A DNA stretch of 64,000 nucleotides from Dokdonia sp. GTDB taxonomy: Bacteria; Bacteroidota; Bacteroidia; Flavobacteriales; Flavobacteriaceae. The translations under genes were made by a program, and so were the position numbers. The first letter of the stretch is position 1, and the number at the start of each line of letters is the position of its first letter. The stretch covers positions 203,073-267,072 of the forward strand of contig JAHDIF010000001.1 of assembly GCA_020630915.1 (NCBI GenBank), written 5' to 3'. The notes under the pieces were generated by a model. That model saw nothing but the letters and a program-made list of their open reading frames with translations. It made no database searches and was not told where the DNA came from. Positions 1-8,139 of this stretch are shown here, in pieces.

Positions 1-166
1 CTATAACCCGTTTCAATTGAGTAGATCTGCTGGAGCAGGAATTCGTATATTTATGCCAGCTTTTGGATTATTAGGACTAGATTTCGGTTACGGATTCGAC
101 CCTATTCCAGGGCTCACAGAGCCAAATGGTTGGGAAACGCATTTCATAATTGGACAGCAGTTTTAA
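1..166 (+). CDS. bamA: Outer membrane assembly factor BamA, C-terminal end only
   Basis: Only the last 54 residues are in the window, read from base 2 to the TAA at 164-166. They are rich in alternating aromatic and glycine residues (GLDFGYGFDP, then HFIIGQQF at the end) and finish in phenylalanine, as expected for the last strand and C-terminal beta-signal of an Omp85-family barrel. The next two genes encode OmpH/Skp chaperones, and bamA followed by ompH is a standard Bacteroidetes order. BamA folds beta-barrel proteins into the outer membrane. The assignment rests on the C-terminal strand and the neighbours, because the POTRA domains are outside the window. Confidence 0.82.
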   Translation, partial: YNPFQLSRSAGAGIRIFMPAFGLLGLDFGYGFDPIPGLTEPNGWETHFIIGQQF

Positions 167-205
167 TTTTTGGCACGATTATTTCTAAAACAACTTTGAC
201 TAATT

Positions 206-1204
206 ATGAATAAGAAAGTTCTTTTATTGCTTGTAGGCACAATTTTATTGAGTCTAACCACTAATGCACAGAGAGGCATTAGAATAGGCTATATTGATAT
301 GGATTACATTTTAGAAAATGTTCCTGAATATCAAGAAGCGTCGCAGCAGTTAGACGATAAAGTAAATAGATGGAAAGGTGAGATAGAAACCAAACTGGGA
401 GAAGTGCGCGAAATGAAAAAGCAGCTAGACAATGAAAGACCTCTTTTAACAAAAGAACTCATTGAAGAACGCAATGAAGAAATCAAATTTGAAGAAGATC
501 AGATATTAGACTATCAGCAAAAACGTTTTGGACCTGGAGGAGATCTAGCCATTCAAAAAAGACAGCTCGTAGAACCCGTACAAGATCAAGTATTTAATGC
601 GGTACAAGAAATTTCTACAAATAAAAAATATGACTTTGTGTTTGACAAATCCGCAGATGTGGTAATGCTTTACTCAGCAGATAGGCACGATATAAGTGAT
701 CAAGTATTGAGAAGTATTACGAGATCTGCAAAGCGTAAGCAAATTAATAGTCGTAAAGACGAAGATGCCTTTGATAGAGATGAGTCTAAAACTGTAGAGC
801 AAGATAAAGCCACCCTCGAAAGACAAAAGCAAATAGAAGAAAAGAAAAACGCTAGAGAAGCAGCGTTAGAAGAAAGAGCACAATCAAGAGAAGCTCAAAA
901 GGCCGAACGTCAAAAAGCCTTTGAAGAAAGAAGACAGCGCCTCTTAGAAGAGAGACAACGAAAAAAAGATTCATTACAAGCTTTACGTTTAGCAAAAACT
1001 GAAGAAAACACTCCAAATGAACCAACAGGAGACCAAACGAACCCAGTAGATGCTAAACAAGCAGCTATCGAAGCTCGTAAAAGAAGAAAAGACTCCATTC
1101 TTAATGCAAGAAAAATAAGAAGAGACTCTATCTTGAACGCAAGAAAAAACAGAACAAAAACACCTCCTGTACCAGAGGACAGTGAAGGAGACGGAGGTAA
1201 TTAA
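206..1204 (+). CDS. OmpH/Skp-family periplasmic chaperone with long charged C-terminal extension
   Basis: A signal peptide (residues 1-21, ending NAQ) is followed by a Skp/OmpH-type region at about 25-175. It opens with the family motif IGYIDMDYILENVPEY and continues as a long coiled coil. Family members are usually 160-200 residues, but this protein has 332. The extra 150 residues are highly charged (K/R/E), mostly helical, and end in a duplicated DSILNARK unit at about 295-314. Skp proteins form trimeric, jellyfish-like chaperones that hold unfolded outer-membrane proteins in the periplasm. The gene lies 39 bases after bamA and 37 before a second, normal-length paralogue, suggesting one operon. 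The function of the tail is unknown. Confidence 0.88.
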   Translation: MNKKVLLLLVGTILLSLTTNAQRGIRIGYIDMDYILENVPEYQEASQQLDDKVNRWKGEIETKLGEVREMKKQLDNERPLLTKELIEERNEEIKFEEDQILDYQQKRFGPGGDLAIQKRQLVEPVQDQVFNAVQEISTNKKYDFVFDKSADVVMLYSADRHDISDQVLRSITRSAKRKQINSRKDEDAFDRDESKTVEQDKATLERQKQIEEKKNAREAALEERAQSREAQKAERQKAFEERRQRLLEERQRKKDSLQALRLAKTEENTPNEPTGDQTNPVDAKQAAIEARKRRKDSILNARKIRRDSILNARKNRTKTPPVPEDSEGDGGN

Positions 1205-1241
1205 TTTTAAATTTTATAACACTTAATAAATCCAGATTACA

Positions 1242-1757
1242 ATGAAACAAATTAAAAAAGTATTAGTGGCAGTTGCACTAGTAGTAGGAATGAGTAATGC
1301 AGTGCAAGCGCAAGAGTCTAAAGTTGCGCACATTAATACCCAAGAACTCGTAGAAGCCATGCCAAGTTATAAGGCTGCCCTTGCAGATCTTGATAAATTG
1401 CAACGTTCGTATGATAGCCAGATTAATGAGATGGGAACGGAATTACAAAAAACAATGGAACGTTACGGTCGTGAGGTAGAAACTCAGACAGATGAAGAAA
1501 ACTTAAGACGTCAGAAAGAAGTACAAGAAACAAATCAAAATATTGTTGCTTACCGTCAGAACGCACTTAAAGATCTTCAAACGAAAGAACAAGACCTTCT
1601 TAAGCCATTATTGGAAAAAGCTCGTGTAGCAATCCAAAAAGTAGCAAGAGCAAAAGGATACCAGTATGTATTAGATTCGACCCCTGGAGCAGGTGGTGTA
1701 ATTATGGCAGATGGTTATGATCTTTTAAATGATGTAAAAGCAGATCTTGGTATCTAA
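1242..1757 (+). CDS. OmpH/Skp-family periplasmic chaperone
   Basis: This 171-residue protein has a signal peptide (residues 1-23, ending VQAQ) and the OmpH motif VAHINTQELVEAMPSY directly after it. A coiled coil covers about 45-125, and the C-terminus returns to the small beta core. The length is normal for the family. It is probably the canonical Skp-like chaperone of the bamA-ompH-ompH operon, carrying outer-membrane proteins through the periplasm to BamA. A palindromic repeat and a strong terminator-like hairpin follow the stop, so the operon probably ends here. Confidence 0.92.
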   Translation: MKQIKKVLVAVALVVGMSNAVQAQESKVAHINTQELVEAMPSYKAALADLDKLQRSYDSQINEMGTELQKTMERYGREVETQTDEENLRRQKEVQETNQNIVAYRQNALKDLQTKEQDLLKPLLEKARVAIQKVARAKGYQYVLDSTPGAGGVIMADGYDLLNDVKADLGI

Positions 1758-1763
1758 GAGTAC

Positions 1764-1777
1764 GCTTTCGCGAAAGC
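1764..1777. repeat. Palindrome GCTTTCGCGAAAGC, intergenic copy
   Basis: This is an exact copy of the 14-bp palindrome repeated throughout the window. It begins six bases after the ompH stop and is preceded by GTAC. The flanks (gtac before, caaaaa after) match those of the copy at 22311. Confidence 0.95.
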
Positions 1778-1790
1778 AAAAAACAATAAC

Positions 1791-1822
1791 AAAAAACTGT
1801 TCTCAAATGAGAGCAGTTTTTT
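1791..1822 (+). terminator. Rho-independent terminator after the ompH genes
   Basis: AAAAAACTGTTCTC pairs with GAGAGCAGTTTTTT across a four-base AAAT loop, with one G-T pair, followed by further T residues. It lies between the ompH operon and murI. The A-rich 5' arm would also let it work on the other strand. Confidence 0.85.
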
Positions 1823-1835
1823 TATTTTAGCCTAT

Positions 1836-2648
1836 ATGCAGTTGCACAATCCTATTGGTGTTTTTGATAGTGGTGTAGGCGGTACCTCAATCTGGAAAGA
1901 AATAGTATCTCTACTACCCAACGAATCGACCGTATACCTCGCAGACAGTCTTCATGCTCCCTATGGCAACAAGACCCAAGAGGAGATCAAACAACTATGC
2001 ATAAAGAACACAGAAAAACTGCTTGCATTAGGAGCAAAAATTATAGTTGTGGCCTGTAATACTGCTACAACAAATGCGATTAGCTATCTTAGACAACACT
2101 ATCCTGTGCCCTTTATTGGTATTGAACCAGCTATCAAACCCGCAGCTTTACAATCTACAAGGAAAAGCGTTGGAATTCTTGCTACAAAAGGCACTTTAAA
2201 TAGTGCTCTCTTCCATACAACATCTGAGAAATATACACAGAACATAAAGGTTGTAGAGATTATAGGCGAAGGACTCGTACCGCTCATAGAACAAGGAAAT
2301 CTTGAAAATCCGGCGCTTATTAATTTATTAGAAAAGTATCTCGCCCCCATGATTACAGCGCAAATAGACTATCTAGTTTTAGGCTGCAGTCACTACCCTT
2401 ACTTAACACCACTTTTAAAAAAAATACTTCCCAAGCACGTTACTATTATAGATTCTGGAGAAGCTGTTGCTAGACAAACAGAACATATATTAAATACCCA
2501 TTTATTACTTGCCCCTCAAACTAACGTCGCGAATCATAAGCTTATAACCAATGGTGATCCTGAAGTACTAGAATATTTTATAGAGAGCTTTCGCACAAGC
2601 GGAATTATAAATCCCAACAATCTAACAATCAAAAAAGAATTGTTCTAA
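1836..2648 (+). CDS. murI: Glutamate racemase
   Basis: The enzyme interconverts L- and D-glutamate, supplying D-glutamate for peptidoglycan. The 270-residue protein matches the family length. The two catalytic cysteines are visible: Cys74 in VVACNTATTN and Cys184 in LGCSHYPYL. The N-terminal substrate loop FDSGVGG is at 10-16. It starts 14 bases after the terminator hairpin and converges with the LytTR gene, whose stop codon abuts its own (2648/2649). The GCTTTCGCACAAGC stretch near 2587 may be a decayed copy of the palindrome. Confidence 0.95.
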   Translation: MQLHNPIGVFDSGVGGTSIWKEIVSLLPNESTVYLADSLHAPYGNKTQEEIKQLCIKNTEKLLALGAKIIVVACNTATTNAISYLRQHYPVPFIGIEPAIKPAALQSTRKSVGILATKGTLNSALFHTTSEKYTQNIKVVEIIGEGLVPLIEQGNLENPALINLLEKYLAPMITAQIDYLVLGCSHYPYLTPLLKKILPKHVTIIDSGEAVARQTEHILNTHLLLAPQTNVANHKLITNGDPEVLEYFIESFRTSGIINPNNLTIKKELF

Positions 2649-3386
2649 CTACTTAAAATGGGCCAGTAAATTAGCCTTTTGGCTTGCAGATACCATTACC
2701 TCTTTACCACTACTTAGCACTACAGAGCCACCTTTGCCCTTTTTGTAACCCGTAATCTCATTAACATTTACAAGATATGACTTGTGTATACGTGCAAAGC
2801 CAAAATCCGTTAAAGCTTCTTCAAAATACTTAAGGGTTTTACTAATAAGTTTTTTCTTTCCATCTTTAAGAAAGATTTGCGTGTAATTATCATCTGCCTT
2901 ACAATACAAAATATCTTGTGCAGTTATTACTTCAAAACCGTCTTGCACAGGCAGTGTGATTTTTCCTTGTTTTTCAGCAGTATTTGTGGTGAGGACTTTG
3001 TTTTCTAAGGCGAGCTCTTTTTGCTTAATATCTGATACGTAATCTACCGCTTTAATAAGTTCATCTATAGAAACTGGCTTTAAAATATAATAGCTTGCAT
3101 GTGTATTTAAGGCCTCTATTGCATATTGATTGTAGGCCGTGACAAACACGGTTTCAAAAGAACGATCCCCTACTTGCTCTAATAAATCAAAAGCATTTCC
3201 ATGAGGCATCTCTACATCTAAGAAAACAAGATCCAATGTATGGTTACGGATCAATACGAGGCCTTGCTCAATATTTTCTGCCTCACCTACTATTTCTACT
3301 TTAGGGCAATACTTTGTAAGATAGTTACGAAGGATATCTCGACTCGTTTGTTCATCTTCTACAATTATGGTTTTTAATACACTCAT
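2649..3386 (-). CDS. LytTR-family response regulator
   Basis: Residues 1-120 form a receiver domain with acidic residues EDE at 10-12, the phosphoacceptor Asp57 in VFLDVEMP, and a lysine in YILKPVS. Residues about 140-245 form a LytTR DNA-binding domain (LYCKADDNYTQIFL and FARIHKSYLVN). It is therefore a transcription regulator controlled by phosphorylation. The upstream gene, three bases away, encodes a LytS-type histidine kinase, so the two make a two-component system. Its targets cannot be read from the window, though the divergent VWA gene at 5819 is a candidate. Confidence 0.93.
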   Translation of the reverse strand: MSVLKTIIVEDEQTSRDILRNYLTKYCPKVEIVGEAENIEQGLVLIRNHTLDLVFLDVEMPHGNAFDLLEQVGDRSFETVFVTAYNQYAIEALNTHASYYILKPVSIDELIKAVDYVSDIKQKELALENKVLTTNTAEKQGKITLPVQDGFEVITAQDILYCKADDNYTQIFLKDGKKKLISKTLKYFEEALTDFGFARIHKSYLVNVNEITGYKKGKGGSVVLSSGKEVMVSASQKANLLAHFK

Positions 3387-3389
3387 AGC

Positions 3390-5612
3390 CTAGTCTTTTT
3401 TGATAGTGAGAGTTACTTGGGTTCCTTCTCCAGAGGTATACACATCTGCAATAGCGACGTCTACTCGATCTCCATACATCTCATTTAGAATGGAGATGCG
3501 CTTTTTAATATTGCTCATCCCTTTACTCTTTTGTTTCTTTTGGTTTTCGGTTTTGAGCGCTTTGCTCTTTGCTCTCCCCACGCCATTATCTTTTACAACA
3601 ATAACGGCAGTATCCGTATTTTTTTGCACAAACTCAATTTCTAGCAATCCTTTTTCTTCCTTATAACGCATCCCGTGCCAGACAGCATTTTCTACATAGG
3701 GTTGTAATAACATAGGCGGAATTTCAAATGCTTCTACATCCAGATTGGGATCTACCGTAAGATTGTACTCAAACTTATCCTTAAACCTAAAATGTTCAAG
3801 CATTACATACTTCTCTATTAAAGCGATTTCTTTAGAAAGCGGTATAAAATCTTCTTCACTGTTCTCTAGAACAGATCGCATAAGTATAGAAAAGTCTGAG
3901 AGATACTTATTTGCCGTACGCTCATCATTAGACGCAATAAAACTATTTACAGAATTTAAAGCATTAAAAATAAAATGAGGATTCATTTGTGATCGAAGCC
4001 CCTTCAATGCTAGCAAATTATTAGCATACTTTTGCTGTTTGGAACTGCGATACATGGCAAATGCAGTTACTAAAAGTAACAAGGTTACTAAAGCCAGTGA
4101 TCCTATGATGATATTCTGGCGAAGGTTCCTGGCATCTGCCAATTCTTGATCTCTAAAGGCTAGCTGATACCTACTCTCGTTGAGTGCTCTATCTTTTTCT
4201 AGACTCGCAATTCGGTTTTGTTTTTCCGCGAGTTCTTTACCAAATCTTCTTGCTTGAGCAAGCTCCTGCTCCTTCTGGATATAACTTTCATCTACAAGCT
4301 CCTGATATCTTTCAAGACTCGCAATAGCGAGCTCAAAATCACCTTTGTCTCTAAAAACTTCAGAAAGCCTTCGTGTGGCATCTTTCTCTACAATCAAGTC
4401 TTCTTTTGTTGCCGCCTCTGCAATACTTTTTTCAAAAAAAGGTATTGCTTCATCTAATCTTTTTTGTGCAACATAGGCACTCGCAATCTTATAATTTTGT
4501 TTTTGAGAGGTGATCGCATCATCATTGGATATAGAATCTGATGATACTTCTTCCAGATCCTTTAAAACTGTTTTACGCAGTTGTATTTCTTGGTCGTACG
4601 ACTTCGTCTTATTATAGTAATCTGCAGCCTCAACTTTTACTCTGGCCGAGTTTGTAGAGATTTCTTGATTAGAGATCTCTAAAGCCTCATCATAAAAAAC
4701 TTCTGCTTTTTGTGGAGCACCAGTTTCTACAAAAATAGTAGCCAGTTTGGTAGTAACTCGAGTGGCCACAGGCATATTATTCTCACTTTTAGCAATATTC
4801 AATATCTCTTGATATAATATCTCTGCGTTCTCTGTATCTCCTGTAGCATTATACGTATCTGCCAAGTTTTCTTGAACTTCTAATTTAACCGCACTAGACA
4901 ATCTGTTTTTAAGTAAGGTTCTCCCCAATTGTATACTTTCTTGATAGTTTTTATTGAGGTAGTAGGTTTTTGCCAAAGCAATTTCTGTTGAGAGCGTTTT
5001 ATTTGTTCGTAAGCTCAATCGATAATTAGTAACCGCCAGATCATATTGTTTCCAGTAACTATAAATTTCAGCTAAAAGTGCAAATCCCTTTGCCCTTTCT
5101 TGAGGGTTTATCCCCTTATCTTCTAAAGCATTTGCCACGTAATCCAATCCTTTGGAGGCATCACTCTTATATTGTTCCCTAGCCAGTTGCATATACTCTT
5201 CATACCCCATACGCTTTTCTTCTTGCTCCACATCTGCCATAGGTTCTTGAAGACCTAATGAAGCCTCTTCTGGGGTTACTTCTACCCGAATGCGTTGTCC
5301 ATCTTGAACCGTGTAATACACAGTCTCAAAACCGGCATTTCTAATCACTAGCTCATCTCCTACTCTTGCTCTTATAGTAAACTCTCCAGCACCATTAGTA
5401 GCTGTATAATCCCCTCCTGCAATCTCCACATTTACCTTGGGTACTGGCTTCATCGTTTCCACATCTAGGACATTTCCTTTTATTGTAAGTAAGGGAGAAG
5501 CTTTTTTTGCTCGTAAATAATTGACCTCTTCCTGCGCCTGGGATGTATGAGTTCCAGCAAACAAAAACAGCCCTAAAAATAGTAGCCACGATATATATAA
5601 TTCCTTTTTCAT
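3390..5612 (-). CDS. LytS/YpdA-type sensor histidine kinase with TPR repeats and carboxypeptidase-regulatory-like domain
   Basis: The 740-residue protein has a signal peptide (1-26), a carboxypeptidase-regulatory-like beta domain at about 38-115 (GNVLDVETMKPVPKVNVEI), TPR repeats at about 140-440, and a coiled coil. One membrane segment follows near 495-517 (IIIGSLALVTLLLLVTAFAM). A cytoplasmic kinase of the His_kinase family comes last, with phosphoacceptor His near 544 in MNPHFIFNALNS and an ATP-binding loop DNGVGRAK near 670. The sensor part would be periplasmic. It is paired with the downstream LytTR regulator (gap of three bases). The signal sensed is unknown. Confidence 0.9.
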   Translation of the reverse strand: MKKELYISWLLFLGLFLFAGTHTSQAQEEVNYLRAKKASPLLTIKGNVLDVETMKPVPKVNVEIAGGDYTATNGAGEFTIRARVGDELVIRNAGFETVYYTVQDGQRIRVEVTPEEASLGLQEPMADVEQEEKRMGYEEYMQLAREQYKSDASKGLDYVANALEDKGINPQERAKGFALLAEIYSYWKQYDLAVTNYRLSLRTNKTLSTEIALAKTYYLNKNYQESIQLGRTLLKNRLSSAVKLEVQENLADTYNATGDTENAEILYQEILNIAKSENNMPVATRVTTKLATIFVETGAPQKAEVFYDEALEISNQEISTNSARVKVEAADYYNKTKSYDQEIQLRKTVLKDLEEVSSDSISNDDAITSQKQNYKIASAYVAQKRLDEAIPFFEKSIAEAATKEDLIVEKDATRRLSEVFRDKGDFELAIASLERYQELVDESYIQKEQELAQARRFGKELAEKQNRIASLEKDRALNESRYQLAFRDQELADARNLRQNIIIGSLALVTLLLLVTAFAMYRSSKQQKYANNLLALKGLRSQMNPHFIFNALNSVNSFIASNDERTANKYLSDFSILMRSVLENSEEDFIPLSKEIALIEKYVMLEHFRFKDKFEYNLTVDPNLDVEAFEIPPMLLQPYVENAVWHGMRYKEEKGLLEIEFVQKNTDTAVIVVKDNGVGRAKSKALKTENQKKQKSKGMSNIKKRISILNEMYGDRVDVAIADVYTSGEGTQVTLTIKKD

Positions 5613-5818
5613 TTAGGTCAAACTTACAGCAAAAATCGCGGGTTACAAATTGGCTCCTACTCGTTTACTCAAAAAACAGTCACTTTTATCTTGGTAATTA
5701 CACTATTCGCTCAACTCTATTGCTCGTTTACTCACCCATAAGAACTGTTTACTCATTCTGGATTTTTAGGGCTATTTCTTCGGTTTACTTTTACCCTATA
5801 TTCATCAACACACAAACT

Positions 5819-7021
5819 ATGAAAACAATAGCAATCGCGCTCACAGCACTATGGATGACTATAGGAGCAAATGCCACAAACAATGATTTAAGTAACAATG
5901 ATATAGAGTATGCTTTCGCGAAAGCGACTTTAGAAGATTCACGACCATCGGGAGAACAAAGTGGTCAAGCGCACACAGAACCAGACAACAATGTGATTAA
6001 AGTAGCCATACTTCTGGACACTTCTAACAGTATGGACGGCCTTATTGACCAAGCCAAAGCACAGCTTTGGGAACTCGTAAATGAACTATCGTATGCCAAA
6101 TGCGGCAACGAAGCAAAACCTTCCCTGCAGATCGCTCTTTATGAGTATGGTAATGATGGTTTGAACGCTAGAGAAGGATATATTAGACAGGTAAGTGCTT
6201 TTAGTAGCGATCTTGATGATATCTCCGGAAAGCTTTTCGGACTTACCACAAACGGCGGAAATGAATATTGCGGCAAGGTAATTCAGACTTCTTTAAACCA
6301 ATTAAATTGGGGAACGCACGCACAAGACCTCAATCTTATCTTTATCGCTGGAAACGAAGGATTTGATCAAGGGCCTGTATCCTACCGAAGTGCCGCTAGT
6401 AATGCCTGTGCAAAAGATGTTACCGTAAACACAATTTTTTGTGGAGACTATAATCAAGGAGCCAATACCCATTGGAAAGATGGAGCGATACTCACTCAAG
6501 GCAACTACATTGCTATCAATCATGACAAACAAACGGTACATGTTCCCTCACCATACGATGATAGAATTCTAGAAAAAAATAGAGCGCTTAATGCAACCTA
6601 TGTCAGATACGGAGCTCAAGGTGAAGCAAAAGTAGCACTGCAGGCAGAACAGGACAGCAACGCTTCCCAGTACGGGCAGGCAAATGCAGTAAAAAGAGCG
6701 GTAAGCAAGAGTTCTCATTTTTACAAAAACAGCAGTTGGGATCTTGTAGATGCCGTTACCGAAGATGAATTAGACGTTGAAGAAGTAGCCGTATCGTCTT
6801 TACCACAAGAACTCCAAGGCAAAACCGCTAAAGAGATTGAAAAGTATGTGGAGAGCAAGCGCAAAGAGCGTACTCAAATTCAGAAAGAGATCGCTGAGCT
6901 CAACAAAAAACGTATAGAATACGTGTCTAAAAAACAAGATGCTAGTGATAACCAGTTGCGTAACGCAATGGTAGAAGCTATAAAAAAACAAGCTACTAAA
7001 AAGGAGTACACTTGGGAGTAA
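5819..7021 (+). CDS. von Willebrand factor A domain protein, secreted
   Basis: The ATG at 5819 is chosen because a signal peptide (MKTIAIALTALWMTIGANA) starts there; the open frame upstream shows nothing protein-like. The 400-residue protein has a VWA domain from about residue 60 with a metal-binding (MIDAS) motif DTSNS, and ends in a charged helical segment (about 330-390) beginning near ELQGKTAKEIEKYVESK. Residues 32-51, between signal peptide and VWA domain, are encoded entirely by the 60-bp palindrome-associated repeat (5912-5971), so they look like an insertion. The gene is divergent from the kinase. Its function is unknown. Confidence 0.85.
   Translation: MKTIAIALTALWMTIGANATNNDLSNNDIEYAFAKATLEDSRPSGEQSGQAHTEPDNNVIKVAILLDTSNSMDGLIDQAKAQLWELVNELSYAKCGNEAKPSLQIALYEYGNDGLNAREGYIRQVSAFSSDLDDISGKLFGLTTNGGNEYCGKVIQTSLNQLNWGTHAQDLNLIFIAGNEGFDQGPVSYRSAASNACAKDVTVNTIFCGDYNQGANTHWKDGAILTQGNYIAINHDKQTVHVPSPYDDRILEKNRALNATYVRYGAQGEAKVALQAEQDSNASQYGQANAVKRAVSKSSHFYKNSSWDLVDAVTEDELDVEEVAVSSLPQELQGKTAKEIEKYVESKRKERTQIQKEIAELNKKRIEYVSKKQDASDNQLRNAMVEAIKKQATKKEYTWE
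5912..5971 (+). repeat. 60-bp extended palindromic element, copy A (inside the VWA gene)
   Basis: It begins with the exact palindrome GCTTTCGCGAAAGC (5912-5925) and continues for 46 bases that match the intergenic copy at 17392-17451 at 59 of 60 positions and the one at 55686-55745 at 57-58. It is read in frame, adding AFAKATLEDSRPSGEQSGQA to the protein. Its far end (CAAGCG) is a one-base variant of the AAAGCG end of the other copies. Confidence 0.9.
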
Positions 7022-7040
7022 AAGGGCATCTAAATAAAGA

Positions 7041-7072
7041 AAAAGGCAGAATCATATGATTCTGCCTTTTTT
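7041..7072 (+). terminator. Rho-independent terminator after the VWA gene
   Basis: AAAAGGCAGAATCAT pairs perfectly with ATGATTCTGCCTTTT, with almost no loop beyond the centre of the palindrome, followed by a T run. Confidence 0.9.
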
Positions 7073-7137
7073 GGTCTCGTAACAACCAAATCAAGATTAC
7101 AGGCGTATATAAAATAACTTTTAACTAAAATTTAAAA

Positions 7138-8001
7138 ATGAAAAAAGTAAGTATCGCAGCAATAGGGCTAGTTATGATGACCGCCTCTTGCGTGTCAAAA
7201 AAGAAATTTACCCAATTACAATCCGAATATGACACTACAAAAGTCACGCTCATCAAGACTACTGTAGAAAAAGAAGAACTAGAAGCAAAGTATGGAGCCA
7301 TACAGCAACGTGTAAAAGAATACAATTCTAAAATAAACTCCTTAAAAGAGGCTAACGACGTTCTTGTGGTTTCTAATGATAAGAAATTAGACCTTACAGA
7401 AAATGGAACTCCCATCTCAAATGATGTAAAAAAAGCGCTTAAAAAGAGTCTTAAAAATGTAAATCCCTACGAACTGGCACAAGCACAAACACTCGAAGAT
7501 TCTTTGAATATTGCTATATCTCACAACCTTAAGCGTAATTTAAGTTCAGAAATAGAAAACCAAGAAACTACTAATGACATAGATATCTCTATAGACGAAA
7601 CCGTAGTAATGATTAACATTTCTGACAAGCTACTATTTAATTCAGGAAGCTATCGCATTACCAAAAAAGCCGATAACCTTTTACAGCGCATTGCGGAAGT
7701 AGTAAACTCTGAGCCCGCCATAGAAGTCATGGTAGAGGGTCATACAGATGATCGTGGTATAAAAAATGGCGCCTCTATAAAAGATAATTGGGAGCTTAGT
7801 GTAGAGCGTTCCACAGCTATTGTAAGAGAATTACAGAACAAGTACGGTGTAGACCCTTCTAAACTAATTGCATCAGGAAGAAGTAGTTATATGCCATTAG
7901 TCGCCAATGACAGTAATGAAAATCGTGCGACTAACAGACGTACACGTATTATTATATTACCCAACTTAGATAAATTCTTGGCCCTAATGGCTTCGAAATA
8001 A
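7138..8001 (+). CDS. OmpA-family lipoprotein
   Basis: The 287-residue protein has a lipoprotein signal with lipobox MTASC (Cys at 19). A short coiled coil (about 28-70) is followed by a C-terminal OmpA/MotB peptidoglycan-binding domain at about 165-275, with the family motif VEGHTDDRG and later NRATNRRTRIII. It is likely anchored in the outer membrane by its lipid and bound non-covalently to peptidoglycan. It stands alone between two terminators, so it is probably a single-gene unit. Confidence 0.92.
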   Translation: MKKVSIAAIGLVMMTASCVSKKKFTQLQSEYDTTKVTLIKTTVEKEELEAKYGAIQQRVKEYNSKINSLKEANDVLVVSNDKKLDLTENGTPISNDVKKALKKSLKNVNPYELAQAQTLEDSLNIAISHNLKRNLSSEIENQETTNDIDISIDETVVMINISDKLLFNSGSYRITKKADNLLQRIAEVVNSEPAIEVMVEGHTDDRGIKNGASIKDNWELSVERSTAIVRELQNKYGVDPSKLIASGRSSYMPLVANDSNENRATNRRTRIIILPNLDKFLALMASK

Positions 8002-8026
8002 AAATTCCAGATTGCCCTTAATTAAG

Positions 8027-8068
8027 AAACCCCGATAGGTTCTTGACTTTGACTATCGGGGTTTTATT
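8027..8068 (+). terminator. Terminator after the OmpA-family gene
   Basis: AAACCCCGATAG pairs with CTATCGGGGTTT across a 14-base loop, followed by TTATTTT. Confidence 0.85.
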
Positions 8069-8080
8069 TTACCCAATTAA

Positions 8081-8109
8081 AAACCCATCGTGCTCCGATG
8101 GGTTTTTTT
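8081..8109 (-). terminator. Terminator for the PorP/SprF gene
   Basis: AACCCATCG pairs with CGATGGGTT, with A and T runs on the two sides, so it can work in either direction. It lies 31 bases past the stop of the minus-strand gene, back to back with the plus-strand terminator at 8027. Confidence 0.8.
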
Positions 8110-8139
8110 ATTATTCTAATAAAACTTGTGTTCTGTGTC

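Noticed and set aside
2587-2600. GCTTTCGCACAAGC in murI as a palindrome copy
   Set aside because: The right half keeps too few bases, and ESFRTSG may be ordinary murI C-terminal sequence; kept only as a possible decayed copy.
3400-4457. Open reading frames on the plus strand opposite the kinase gene
   Set aside because: They lie wholly opposite a well-supported coding region and show no protein-family pattern or signal.
5543-5818. N-terminal extension of the VWA gene by 92 codons
   Set aside because: The extension lies in the divergent promoter region, has no conserved pattern, and a clear signal peptide begins at 5819.
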